Shown here in pieces: positions 21,796-32,900 of a stretch of DNA of 64,000 nt. The translations under genes were made by a program, and so were the position numbers. Origin of the DNA: Muricea muricata (lineage: Eukaryota; Cnidaria; Anthozoa; Malacalcyonacea; Plexauridae); NCBI GenBank assembly GCA_963855995.1, contig OY979720.1, positions 15,830,430 through 15,894,429 on the forward strand, given 5' to 3'. The notes below the pieces were generated by a model that saw only the letters and a list, made by a program, of their open reading frames with translations, did no database searches and was not told the DNA's origin. Numbering within the stretch: position 1 is the first letter of the stretch; each line of letters starts with the position of its first letter.

Positions 21796-22587
21796 ATGAT
21801 GCTTTTGAAGCGACTGAGGCATTCCATGCTTCTGTTCTGCGTTATCTTCTCTTTCAACGGAGCCTATGGCAAGCCAGTGGAAGGGATAGAAAGCGTTGAT
21901 GGAGAAGTCGTTGAGCAACCATACCATGGCAAAAGAGAGCTTGCTGAACAGCCCTACCACGGTAAAAGAGAACTCGAAGATGAACAACCGTATCACGGAA
22001 GAAGAGAGTTTGAAAAAGAACAACCATACCACGGTAAAAGAGGTATGAAAGACGAACAACCGTACCACGGCAAAAGAGAAATGAAAGACGAACAACCATA
22101 CCACGGTAAAAGAGAGATGGTAGACGAACAACCGTACCACGGCAAAAGAGAAATGAAAGACGAACAACCGTACCACGGCAAAAGAGAAATGAAAGACGAA
22201 CAACCATACCACGGTAAAAGAGAGATGGAAGACGAACAACCGTACCACGGTAAAAGAGATATGAAAGACGAACAACCATACCACGGTAAAAGAGAGATGG
22301 AAGACGAACAACCGTACCACGGCAAAAGAGAAATGAAAGACGAACAACCATACCACGGTAAAAGAGAGATGGAAGACGAACAACCGTACCACGGCAAAAG
22401 AGAAATGGAAGACGAACAACCATACCACGGCAAAAGAGAAATGGAAGACGAACAACCATACCACGGCAAAAGAGAAGAGGAAGACGAACAACCATACCAC
22501 GGCAAAAGAGAAGAGGAAGACGAACAACCTTACCATGGTAAAAGAGAATTTGCTGAGTTCGGTGTTGAACAACCTTATCATGGATAG
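21796..22587 (+). CDS. Neuropeptide precursor, 19 copies of QPYHG
   Basis: This is a secreted prepropeptide of 263 residues in one exon. I chose the ATG at 21796 because the open frame further upstream has no ATG. Residues 1 to about 25 (MMLLKRLRHSMLLFCVIFSF, then NGAYG) form a signal peptide. After a short acidic stretch come 19 copies of EQPYHG. Eighteen are followed by a dibasic site (KR; RR in copy 3); the last Gly is the C-terminus. Family knowledge: dibasic cleavage plus Gly gives an alpha-amide, and N-terminal Gln cyclises. Cnidarian precursors are often trimmed at acidic residues, and each copy is preceded by Glu. The predicted product is therefore pGlu-Pro-Tyr-His-amide, 19 per precursor. 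Spacers are short and acidic (EMKD, EMED). Receptor and role are unknown; I do not recognise a named family. Confidence 0.9.
   Translation: MMLLKRLRHSMLLFCVIFSFNGAYGKPVEGIESVDGEVVEQPYHGKRELAEQPYHGKRELEDEQPYHGRREFEKEQPYHGKRGMKDEQPYHGKREMKDEQPYHGKREMVDEQPYHGKREMKDEQPYHGKREMKDEQPYHGKREMEDEQPYHGKRDMKDEQPYHGKREMEDEQPYHGKREMKDEQPYHGKREMEDEQPYHGKREMEDEQPYHGKREMEDEQPYHGKREEEDEQPYHGKREEEDEQPYHGKREFAEFGVEQPYHG
21913..22580 (+). repeat. 36-bp coding repeat of the neuropeptide gene
   Basis: Most units are 12 codons. CCA/CCG and GGT/GGC at the Pro and Gly codons often alternate from unit to unit, which gives a partial 72-bp higher-order period. The long minus-strand open frames opposite it are by-products of the repeat. 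Confidence 0.85.
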
Positions 22588-22796
22588 TAAGACTATATAA
22601 TTATAAAGAAACTTCAATTCAAAGATATAGTGTAAGATAAGTGTAGATATCGTGAACATTATGTAGAAAAGTACATTTTTGCAATGCATTGTTGAATAGA
22701 TATTCTATTCACCCTACAATCTGTATGACATTGGCAATAGAATATGTACAGTTTGATTTGCGAGATATCGGCATACTAATTACTTTTAGTTCCTTC

Positions 22797-22802
22797 AATA
22801 AA
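22797..22802 (+). terminator. Polyadenylation signal AATAAA of the neuropeptide gene
   Basis: AATAAA lies 210 bp after the stop codon, in a plausible 3' UTR. Confidence 0.55.
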
Positions 22803-23449
22803 TTATCCAGACGTTCATGTTATTTCAATGTTTGACCATCTGCTTTTTCGTTGCCATAGGAAGGCTGCGTTGCCTAGCTAAGATGCTTTGCTCAAAATCG
22901 CTAGATTTTCTTTATTAGAAATTCTTTTTGTAAATAAGTTTAGGTTGGCAAAATCTTGCAAGAATGACATTTTCCATCGACTAATATCATTTTTTGCGTG
23001 CTTGTGCAATTTTAGTTTGACTGAACAGGCAAACTGTTGTCAATTTGGTAAGAAGCTCACTGAACTCATTATTTGAACTCATTATTTGTAAGACAAAAGG
23101 AAAAGAGAAACTTCAGAGCGAAAATTCAAAACATATTGTCATTGATATATTTATACAGTTTCTCTGTCGGTTTTCGATGAAATTTCTTCAAAATTTGCCT
23201 CAAATAATTTTCCCTTAGAGTGTCAGTGGACGGATCATGAATTAATTGCATATTGGGAGTTTGCTTTTTGATAATGTGAAACAATGCATGAAATTTGCTT
23301 ATCCAAGTTCAGCACTTGTGTGCTTAAATTCTTCATGTGTCAGGGTTTCATTCACATTTTTGTTCAAGGTATAAATTATTGGCTTCTTTCTTTCAAGCGA
23401 AGGTCCTTCGTCGGAGTCAAGTTTTTGACAAAGGCTCGTGATACTAAAA

Positions 23450-23610
23450 ACCACGGCCAGCCGACAATTTAAGAAAATATGAAAAGAAACAAATTCCGAA
23501 AAATAAAGTCATCTTGCAATTCAAGATATGAATAAAAACAAGACAAAAAATTGAAACTGTGAATTTCGACTTTATTTCAAAGTCATCGTCAGACAGAATG
23601 AAACATAATA
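23450..23610. mobile_element. Diverged relative of the 19348 fold-back family
   Basis: It shares GACAATTTAAG-type and ACAAATTCCGAAAA words, followed by a CATCTTG segment. At 23564-23592 the minus strand has CTGACGATGACTTTG, then AAATAAAGTCGAAA, a stem-loop with a hammerhead-like frame. See findings. Confidence 0.45.
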
Positions 23611-24460
23611 CTTTACATACAGCATATATACAGAGCAAGAGAGGGAAAACACAGCTGCGTCACCGGAAGTGAGGGATTATTTAAGACTGTTTGTATCATT
23701 AGGTAGTAAATTCCTATGGTTTTGTCCATTTTTAACTGCAGTAACAGCATTTTCTCGACATGTTTGGTAATAGATTTTCGTAACGGCAAATATGGTGCCA
23801 TACTTGTTATGAAAGCCAAGCTACTGCCGGTATAAACGTTTTGAGAGGAATTCAAGTGAAAAATGGTTGTTTAGGCTTTTGAAATAAACATTGGCGTCTC
23901 TCATTAGCACGTAATTTAAAACAACACGCAGCAAGCGCAGCAATTATTGGCAAACATCATATTTTGCGTGCAATAAATTTTTAATAAAGTGATTGAAGTT
24001 ACTTGGGTTATTTTTGGGCTGTAAAAGAAGGAAGAAAATACAATGCTATTCTATACACCATTAATAATTCACTGCCTTTATTTTGAACTTTATTCTTTTG
24101 AGTACGTTATTTTTCCATTTTCAAGCGAAAACGAAATAAAATCCTTAATTAACCAAGTCATTGTACGCACGTACCTATTTTTCCCATGACATTTAGATTT
24201 ATGTAACACGACGTACTCGCTATGTATAAGTTAAATACGAATGTATTTTATCAAGAGACGTGAGGTATTGTATTGTTTGGTTTAAAAACTTCGAAAATGA
24301 GGACACAAACGAGTGAACTCGACAATTTAAAGAGCTATAACCGTAAGTACTGAATTCTTGTTGCTATATTGGTTAATAGAGTGGGAGATTTTTAAATCTG
24401 ATTAATTTACATTGGGTAACTATTGACAACCGAGAGGGCAACAGTGTGTTTACATATAAA

Positions 24461-24695
24461 ACACTTTATGGCAAAAAATAACCAACCTGTTCACGGCACG
24501 CTTGATGAAAATTGGCTTGAAATATTCGATATTGCCAGAAATTAAAACTGTCTTGAACAGTATTTCGAGCCTGAATTGGCTTAAACCATGCTGAAAAATG
24601 TTGGCAGCATTTGACAAATGTGAATTACAGACAGGACAGTCAACAAATCTTAACTATCTTGCCCTTATCAACCCTGAACAGGTTAATTGTTTGCA
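24461..24695. mobile_element. Diverged relative of the 8921-9159 MITE
   Basis: GGCAAAAAATAACCAACCTG and CCTGAACAGGTTAATTGTTT are inverted ends. GAGCCTGAATTGGCTTAAAC in the middle matches the GAGCCTGAATTAGCC centre of 8921-9159. Confidence 0.55.
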
Positions 24696-24765
24696 CGAGT
24701 GTAATCTTTGTCTTCTGTGAAATGCAGAAGAAAATACCGAATCTCCCATAAGTTTTTAATCTGAG

Positions 24766-24913
24766 CTGTAGCAAAGGCAGCCCGACAATTTGGTCATGCT
24801 ATGCGAATTTAAATCATCATTATTCATTTCATTTGAAATTGATCCTTATACAGTTTATGAACACATAAAAAATTGCATTTGCATGACCAGATGTCGGACT
24901 GGCTTTGCCACTG
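24766..24913. mobile_element. 148-bp hAT-like MITE with perfect 8-bp target duplication
   Basis: The ends CTGTAGCAAAGGCAGCCCGA and GTCGGACTGGCTTTGCCACTG are inverted repeats. AATCTGAG flanks both sides exactly (24758-24765, 24914-24921). A second copy is at 30925-31075. Confidence 0.85.
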
Positions 24914-25773
24914 AATCTGAGACAGAATTTTCATACGATTGTGTTCATATAAATTTTTAACAAACTGCTTTCAACTGAATATTCTGGACCAATTGGACTT
25001 TGCCCAAACTGCATGCATGATATATTATTTAAAGGATTATTGACCTAGCTCGGTTTGTTCGGTCTGTACCGTGAAATATTGGACTGAGGTTTTTTAAATA
25101 ACGTCGATCGTGGTTTCGTTAATTAGAATCTATGCAAGAATGTTGAACATGGTAAAACCTCATTTTTTTACACGTAAAGTTTTCAAGGATATCAGTAAAA
25201 CATTAATTTCATTAATAAGTATATTGCAAGCAGTGAAAAGTGTGATTAAAAGCCTTGGAAAAAAGCCCAGTCCGAACGTGGAAATTTACAGACCATGGTT
25301 ACATGCACAAGTGTTCCCTTGTCTGATCCTAGTCCCAAATTTGCAGTAAGTGCTGTATTGCAGGAATATATGCACTATACTTCACTAGTATACAGTGTAT
25401 GTGGGTTAGGGTTAATGTTAGCTAGGTGTAGGTTATATTTACACACAATGTAGAGGATGAAGAGATAAAATGTATTGACCGCAATACCAGGCCGTACTCC
25501 AAATTTGTGATCAGGTCAAAAGCAGTAGATTTGCAACTTGTAACATGAAAGATAAACCAGAAAACAAAGTAATTAAACACAAAGAAGTGAAGTCATGAAC
25601 GACATATACAGTACATGTAAGATGTGAACATATAGTAAAGCATAAGGTATGTGCTCCCACATTTATAAAATTTACTGTACCGGTACTGTAAGTTATTTAA
25701 ACAAATTGCTCAACAAATCCATTAAAGACATGTTTTTAGTCAATAGGGGGAGGCTTATTTGGGAGGGGACATA

Positions 25774-25975
25774 CCTGAGGGGGGGGGGGTGTGGTTAAAT
25801 AGAGACACAATATGGTAAGTGCTAGATAGCCTTAGATACTAATAACTGTTCAACATGGTACATATAAAATCATAGATTGAGGGGGGGGGGGGTCAGATAG
25901 AGACAATATGGTTAGTACCAGATAGCCTGAGATACTAACTGTTCAACATGGTACTGTAGATACAAAAGTATAGAC
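25774..25975 (+). repeat. Tandem duplication of a ~105-bp unit starting with a G-run
   Basis: Both units read G-run, then ATAGAGACA, CAATATGGT, AGATAGCCT, AGATACTAA, CTGTTCAACATGGTAC. A few substitutions and small indels separate them. Confidence 0.75.
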
Positions 25976-26390
25976 TGTTGGGAATTAAGACATATCAACA
26001 CATTAAATAACATGAAAAATGAAAAATGATACCATGTTAAAATCTTCACTCCCAGAAATCTTAGTGTAATCTACTTCATCCTTCTTCTCTTCAAACAAAT
26101 TTTAGTCGATCCTTTAAGAGCCTTTCAAACATTTTAAGGTCTTAAATTGAGAATCCATAAAATAATATTATGCATTTGAGACAATCAAAACACCATGTAA
26201 TTATCAAGCCTATGATAGATCCATAAAGATATTGTTATTAGCAACAACTTCACTTTCCCAATTGGGCAAAGATCTTCTCTAGAACAGACCATTCTCATTA
26301 TTGATTGGCCAAACGAAATTCAAATGGGCTAATGAAAATTCCTCTACCAAGCATGTACTATATACATATTAACTTAATATATATACTTTA

Positions 26391-26655
26391 GGTTATTTGC
26401 AGGTTAAGAGGTCCATATAGGGAAGTATTCCCCCAAAAATTTTGAGACTGAGGGAAATATTTCCCTAATATACGGACCGACCAAACCGGCAAATAATTGG
26501 TTTGTTTTTTTTCTTGCGGTCCGAATCTTTTTAAAAACAAAAACATTGTGGATTTAAAACTCGCGCGGTCTGTACGGCCTCATCAGACCACTCGTGTAGC
26601 CAATCAGATTGCAGAAAAGGCCAAAATACGATTTCAGACCGCAAGAAAAAAAAAT
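26391..26655. mobile_element. Two adjoining inverted repeats
   Basis: First: GGTTATTTGCAGGTTAAGAG versus ACCGACCAAACCGGCAAATA. Second: TTTTTTCTTGCGGTCCGAAT versus ATTTCAGACCGCAAGAAAAA. They may be one element with internal symmetry. Confidence 0.5.
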
Positions 26656-26956
26656 AATGATAATATCACCTTTTCATTACAATAACTAAGAACTGGTCAG
26701 ATAACGAGTTCCTTGTCATTATAAATAGAAATGCTTACTAGATATTACAGCAAGTTAATACACCTTTTAAGTCCTCACTATTCTGGAACAGTTATGTGTA
26801 TTGTAGTAACCTTAGCTAATGATCAATTATCTGTATCTACGGATATATTTTTAAACAGTCTAATAATTAGTAAACTAATATAAAATATTCTTACAAAATA
26901 ATATGAGTTCTTCTTAACAAAACATTCAAGTAAATTGTCTCATGCACTGATCACTG

Positions 26957-29900
26957 TTAAGGGCATTGTTGGCATCTGTTCTGGCAGAATTCTCCAAAGT
27001 CGTCACATTCATCGTCTAGAATATCTTCGCACCAAAATTCATCAACGCATTCTGCTTTGAAATATGAGAGAATATTTTGGTGAAGAAGTTACTAATTGAA
27101 ATTTTATTCAGTGTACAAAACTTGCTGGTTGAACTGTGGGTTTTACGCCATCGGGGGATATATTTCCTAGACATTATGTCCCCCTCATGTCTTCCCTTTT
27201 GGAAATCTGGCATAAGTACTTGCATGGATAAAAATACTTCCTTAAAATGGTTAAAAGGTGATGATTTTCCTTAGCCGCTGTGCTTCATGCTTTCCCCAAC
27301 ACTAATGGACCATTTCCCTTTTAGACAAACTTTTGAATTAGGAATATTCATTAGCACAGCGAGAAAGAGCATCCTAAATTTACTAAAATGGTGAAGTTTG
27401 GTTGCTAAACATTGTAAAATGTGGAAAATGTAGCCCTGTGAAGTTTGCAAATTTTGTATACCTCTGTATTAAGCGCGGAAAAGTGTAATCACATTTCGAA
27501 TTCTGATTACACTTTTCCACGCCTAGTACAAAAGTATACAAAAGTGCAAACGTCACAGGACCATATTTTCCACATTTTAAAATGTTTTGCAATCAAACTT
27601 CACAATTTTACTAAGTTTAGGATGCTCTTTTCAGGTGTGTTAATGAATATTCCTAATTCAAAAGTTTGTCTAAAAAGGGAATGGTCCATTGTGTATTTCA
27701 TTTTAAGAGAAAGCATCGAAATATTCTTTCTTTATGGGTTTTTTTCATATGAAGCTTAAGATAACCTAGAACAATCATGAATTTTCGTCGCCAATGTCAT
27801 TTAAGATGACTACACTTTAAGATTGTGGTGTCACATCCTTGTTTTTGTAATGAATAATGAAATATGATAAATGATATAATTTATTAACTAACCTGAGGTA
27901 TTTGAAGCTAGAGTAAAAAAGTTTAAAAAATAAATTGAAAACAAAATCATATTATTCTGTATAAATTAAAGGGAGAAGGGGTTAAGCTAAAGTCGCCGAA
28001 GATTTGCTTCTCAACGAGGTCTCATCCTAGCCTCATGTGAAAAGAGTAATCAAACAAAGAGTAAGAAAACTGGGTACTCCAGTTTTCTCCTGCAAAGAAC
28101 GTTGACGGGCTGATTCATAGTTGTAACTGGGCCACAGTAACTGGCATATGATGCCTGTGGTGACCTTCCCGTATGGCGAAGCTAAATAAGAAGTAACTAA
28201 TGGGGCAGTTGTTTTTAGCACGTTTAGCTTCAACGGTGAATCGGTGAACATTTACTAACATACTCTAATACATTTTACAAATGTAAAATTGAAATTTAGC
28301 TCGACAGTCAGACATGAAGTTTAATTTATAATTATTGATATATAATTATTTATATTTTTCCTCATTTATCTTAAACCAATTCTATGTTTATAAGTTCCTT
28401 GCAGGCCCGTGGCTAGAGCGTTAATTGGCGGGGGAGGGTGTATATTCATATATTCGTGTTATGACCAACTTCAGTTTCTTTTGAAATTAGCTGCCATTAG
28501 GGTTAATTTCAAAAGAAATTAGTTGGTCATAACACGAATATATGAATATACACCCCCCCCCCCCCAATTAACGCTCTAGCCACGGCCCTGGTTCCTTGTA
28601 TGTTTGCATGGTGAACATCAAATAAAATGTGGAAACACCACGTAAGATGGTTATAATCCGTGTTCTCATATAAATCTTAATCCAAGCCCTAACCCAAACC
28701 CTAATCCTAACCAGCGTTTTATTTGTTATATTTTAACTTTGATAAATTGAAGGTTTGATTAGATTTAGGGCTTGGATTAAAATTTAGTTTCGCGTACTGA
28801 GAACACGGAATTATTACCCGTAAGTTTATCATCGCAAAGCTTTCGATCTGTAAGCTCGGACCTTCATCAGTGCTAATGAAGATCCGGGCTTTCGGATCTA
28901 ATGCTATGCAGTAATAGGTTCACGAAAAATACTGCGCGAAAACGAGGCTACTGGGAATTAAAGGGATGGCATTGCGAAGTCTTGACAACAGTGATCATCA
29001 ATTGATCACATTGTTATACTATAAGGCACATCAGTATATACGGACGCACACATTTAATTGATTTGACCGAGCGAATTCCCATATCTATGACAATTTGTTT
29101 AGTTATAATACTTTTACTAGGTCCATGTAAGAAAGTATGATAATATTGGTTTTCTACAAGTTTTGTAAAAGCATAGTATAGTTTTATACTAGCTTCAGGC
29201 CTGTATCAAAGTTTTCATCACCACCATTATATTGTGATTACTGATTACTGCGACTAAAATTGTTCCCGGAGGCTGTGCTTGCCCTGTTAATTGCTACTAA
29301 ATTTTGGTTAAAAATCTGACTAATGTAATCGTGAGCCTAATATATACCTATATATACGTGTATATAAAATGTGATCAGTGGTGGATCCAGGGTAAGTCAG
29401 AATAAATTATAGCAGCTCAAAATAACTTTATAACAATGTCTTAGGTTATGAATTTCAAAAGAATAAAATCTAACCAATGAAGTTCCTTTGAAGGTATTTT
29501 AAAATGTAAATATATCCTAGAATGAGCTGTGGTAATTTATTTTGACTTACGCTAGATCCGCCACTGGTGATATAATGTTACTTACGATAAAGATAGTTGA
29601 TTCCATTGATGTCGTCTTGAGCGAGAGCAAAATTGGCGCTGTATGGCTGGTACTGGGCATGCATAACAGAGTCGGATTGCGCGGAGTGTCCCAAGCCAAG
29701 GGCATGACCTATTTCGTGGGCAGCAATCGACAACAGGTTCACTTTATTAGGGTCACCGCCAGTTGTGAACTCTTCATCCGAGTCGAAATGGATTCGGCCA
29801 TCTTCTGGGTAGAACGCGTGTGCGACCACAAGACCTGGACCATCGAATGGTGTCGCATCGCCGTGAGAGCCAGAAACAAACCTAAATTTATTGTAATTGG

Positions 29901-32900
29901 TGTTTATGATTTCACAGTGTGTTGATGAATTGTAGTGAAGAATTGTCAGGAGCAAAAATCAGACCTCCCAGGAAAATGCGAAATTAGCAAGAATAAGGTG
30001 ATATTGATGTTATGAGTACAGGAGAACCGGCCAACGATATTATGAAATGGAGGTGTTTCTATGATTTCCCTATGGTTTTAGTGTGTTTACGGTAGTAGTG
30101 AAGAATTGTTATGAGCAAAAATCAGACCTCCCAGGAAAATGCGAGTTTAGCAAGAATAAGGTGATATTGATGTTGTGAATACAGGAGAACCGGCCAGCGA
30201 TATTATGAAGTAGAATGTTTCTATGACTTCACAATGGTCCAGTAGTGCTTAACTGTAGTAGTGAAGAATTGCCATCAGACCCCCTAGGAAATGGGAGATT
30301 AGCAAGAAGGTGATGGTATTGATGGTAGAAATATACAAGAAAATCGGTCAGTGATATTATGGAATGGAGGTGTGCCCCTGTTTTGCATAGTATTGGCCTT
30401 TCTGAATCAGTTTAATTTCCCAATCTGAATCGACCCGATTTCTTACTTCTACCTTTAATTCAAGTATGCGAAAAATGGATATGTTATAGGCCTATTTCAG
30501 ACGTCGAACTTTTCATGTGTCGAACCTAATGTAAATGAGCTAAAACAAAGAGTTTAGTTCATTTCATTAGATTCGGTGCATGAAACTTCGACGTCTGAAA
30601 TAGGCCTAACATGCATATAACTTGATTTCTGACCAAAGAAAACCCCGAAGAGTACGACCCCGTTGCTTTGAATCTTATCGGAATCCGATCAGAATAATCG
30701 GATTAGCAAATCAGAATTATTGAAATTAGCAGATCGCTGTTTTGAATGGAGAGATCACAGGAAATATGAAAGAAACAAACCATTAAGTGGAATGTCTGGA
30801 TAGATACAGTCATCATATTATGTTATGAAGAAAACATATAAACTTTCTAAGGGATAATTGCCATAATTTTATAACTGAAATAATGGATTTCCTATACAAA
30901 ATTGGAATTTAATATATGTGAAAGCAGTAGCGAAGCCAGCCAGACAATTTGGTCATGCTATGCAAATTTAAATTATTATCATTATTCATTTCTTTAGAAA
31001 TGGATTCCTTATATTCTATAAACACAGAAAAACTACAAATGCGGATGACCAAATGTCGGGCTGGCTTCGCCACTGTGTAAACTTCGGATACTAATTACTA
31101 TAATTAATGACGACCATAAGGGCTTAAAATAAAAAACTTTATTCTTCACAACGTTTCGGAGCATTACTCCATCCTCAGGTAATATAAACAATTGGAAGAT
31201 CGACTAATGTTCCGAAACGTAAAGATTAAAGTTGTTTTACTTCAAGCCTTTGTGGTCGTTTTTAATTTCAATACTTAATTATTATGTGAAATCCAGTCAT
31301 GTACAAATCCAAATCCAAATCTACAAATCCAGTCATGTACAATCCGAATCCACAAATACAAATCCAAGTCCAGTCTTGTACCAAGAAGTACTTTAGTAAA
31401 CATATATAAATCTCTTATTCTCCCGCATTTGTCGTATGGTATTGTAGTATGGGGACAGGCAGCTAAGATCCATTTAGAAAAAGTCTTAAAGCTTCAAAAA
31501 CGTGTTCTTCGGTTAATATTTTTTGAAGATCACGCGTCTCATGCGATACCTCTTTTTCTCTCTTCTGATTTCACAACTTTTTTAATACTTATTCCAAAGA
31601 CATAGATAATTATAACACAAGATCTTCATCTAACGTTAACTTCTATGTAAAACATTCTCATCTGAATATACTAAATAATTCATTTTCAAGAATTGGAGCC
31701 AGGATATGGAATAGCATTCCTGGGGATTTATGCAATTTAGCGAAAAATAAATTTAAGAAACGCGTACATTAAATAGTACTTCAAATACTTTCTGAGAAGG
31801 ATGATTATGTTGACCTTATAACATTAATAAAACAAGTCAAAATTTTCAACCACGCAAAATAAGTAAGTTGGAGAATCGCACTACTGTTTTTTGAATTTTG
31901 TGAATTGTTTGTCTGTATTGCTGCCGCTTTCTATTTGCGTGCAATTAAGAATTGTATTGTTCATTATTCTATATTAGTCCTTATTCGAAATTATAATCTG
32001 TTTTGTATTAACCACTTAATGTTATATTCGACTAAAATTGTTTTGTAATTGATTTGATTTAAAGCTGTCCGCCTCGATTAGCCTATGCTATTTGCGGGCA
32101 GCTAATAATTCTGTAATTTCTTGATTTGAATTTGAATAAAAAGTTATTACTAAAAAAAGTTATTATTAAAGAAAAAGTTACATATAATTATGATGTATCT
32201 AGAATCAATTATGAAATTCCAAAATGTGAAAAAAATCGTGGTCATATCTAATTATCAACCCACATTTCTATATACAGAAACATTTCTATACATATGAAAT
32301 ACTAACTTATTTTTTTATAATTTTCTCACACTATATTTCCTAAAATAAATATCCTCGCACTGGTAATATCCGAACTAATTCCCGCATGCACAGTCTACGG
32401 CGCATGCACAGTCTGCTTGACATTCGTACTTAGCAGGGGTAGGTAAAAACGCGTTATCACAAATTATTGTCAAACAACAAGGGAGACCGACGAAGCGGGA
32501 AGTCAATCTGACTCTAAAACCGTATCTTCGCTTTCTTTTGTGTTTGCATCACGCTGTTGTAATCTAAAGGCTTGTTCAAACGAAGCCAACATCATGCAAC
32601 ATTGTTGGGCCAACACACAATTTGGAACTCTGTTTATATGCCATGAAATCGAGAACTTTGTAGAGATAAATGCAGCTGTGTCCAGAGACAGAAGGCGCGG
32701 TAAGAATAGAGAGGAGAATCGGGGAGGAGACATGAATTTGGGCGAGGATAGTCGCATCAAACAGATGGTCCACAGACTTAAAATAAAAAGATGAATGGAT
32801 TTCGAGGAGATGATCGGAATATCTAAATTGAAAGTGAATATACGACCCTGGCGAAGAAGCAATGGGTGGACTAAAATGACCTAAATATCTGGCCAAGAAA

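Larger units (their letters stand above)
22810..26956. other. Intergenic region, neuropeptide gene to MMP gene
   Basis: No gene is supported. It holds a diverged fold-back copy (23450-23610), a diverged relative of the TA-flanked MITE (24461-24695), a hAT-like MITE (24766-24913), a tandem duplication with G-runs (25774-25975) and inverted repeats (26391-26655). The rest is AT-rich without recognised content. Confidence 0.65.
27052..29585 (-). other. MMP intron between catalytic and ShKT exons
   Basis: No further MMP exon (for example hemopexin) was found. It contains a family C MITE (27304-27690), a hAT-like MITE (28402-28590), an inverted repeat (28658-28808) and another MITE right next to the donor (29376-29566). 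Confidence 0.6.

Noticed and set aside
21793-22689. Long minus-strand open frames (up to 298 codons) opposite the neuropeptide gene
   Set aside because: They mirror the 36-bp sense repeat, which lacks stops in several frames. The sense strand has a signal peptide and processing sites; the antisense products are low-complexity artefacts.
28680-28720. Telomere-like CCCTAA repeats
   Set aside because: Only a few degenerate copies (CCCTAACCCAAACCCTAATCC), and they lie in the arms of an inverted-repeat element; a similar short run is inside 36245-36495.
29542-29925. Plus-strand 127-codon open frame over the MMP catalytic exon
   Set aside because: The minus strand encodes the zinc-binding [11 protein letters not shown] motif with proper splice sites; the plus frame is a shadow.
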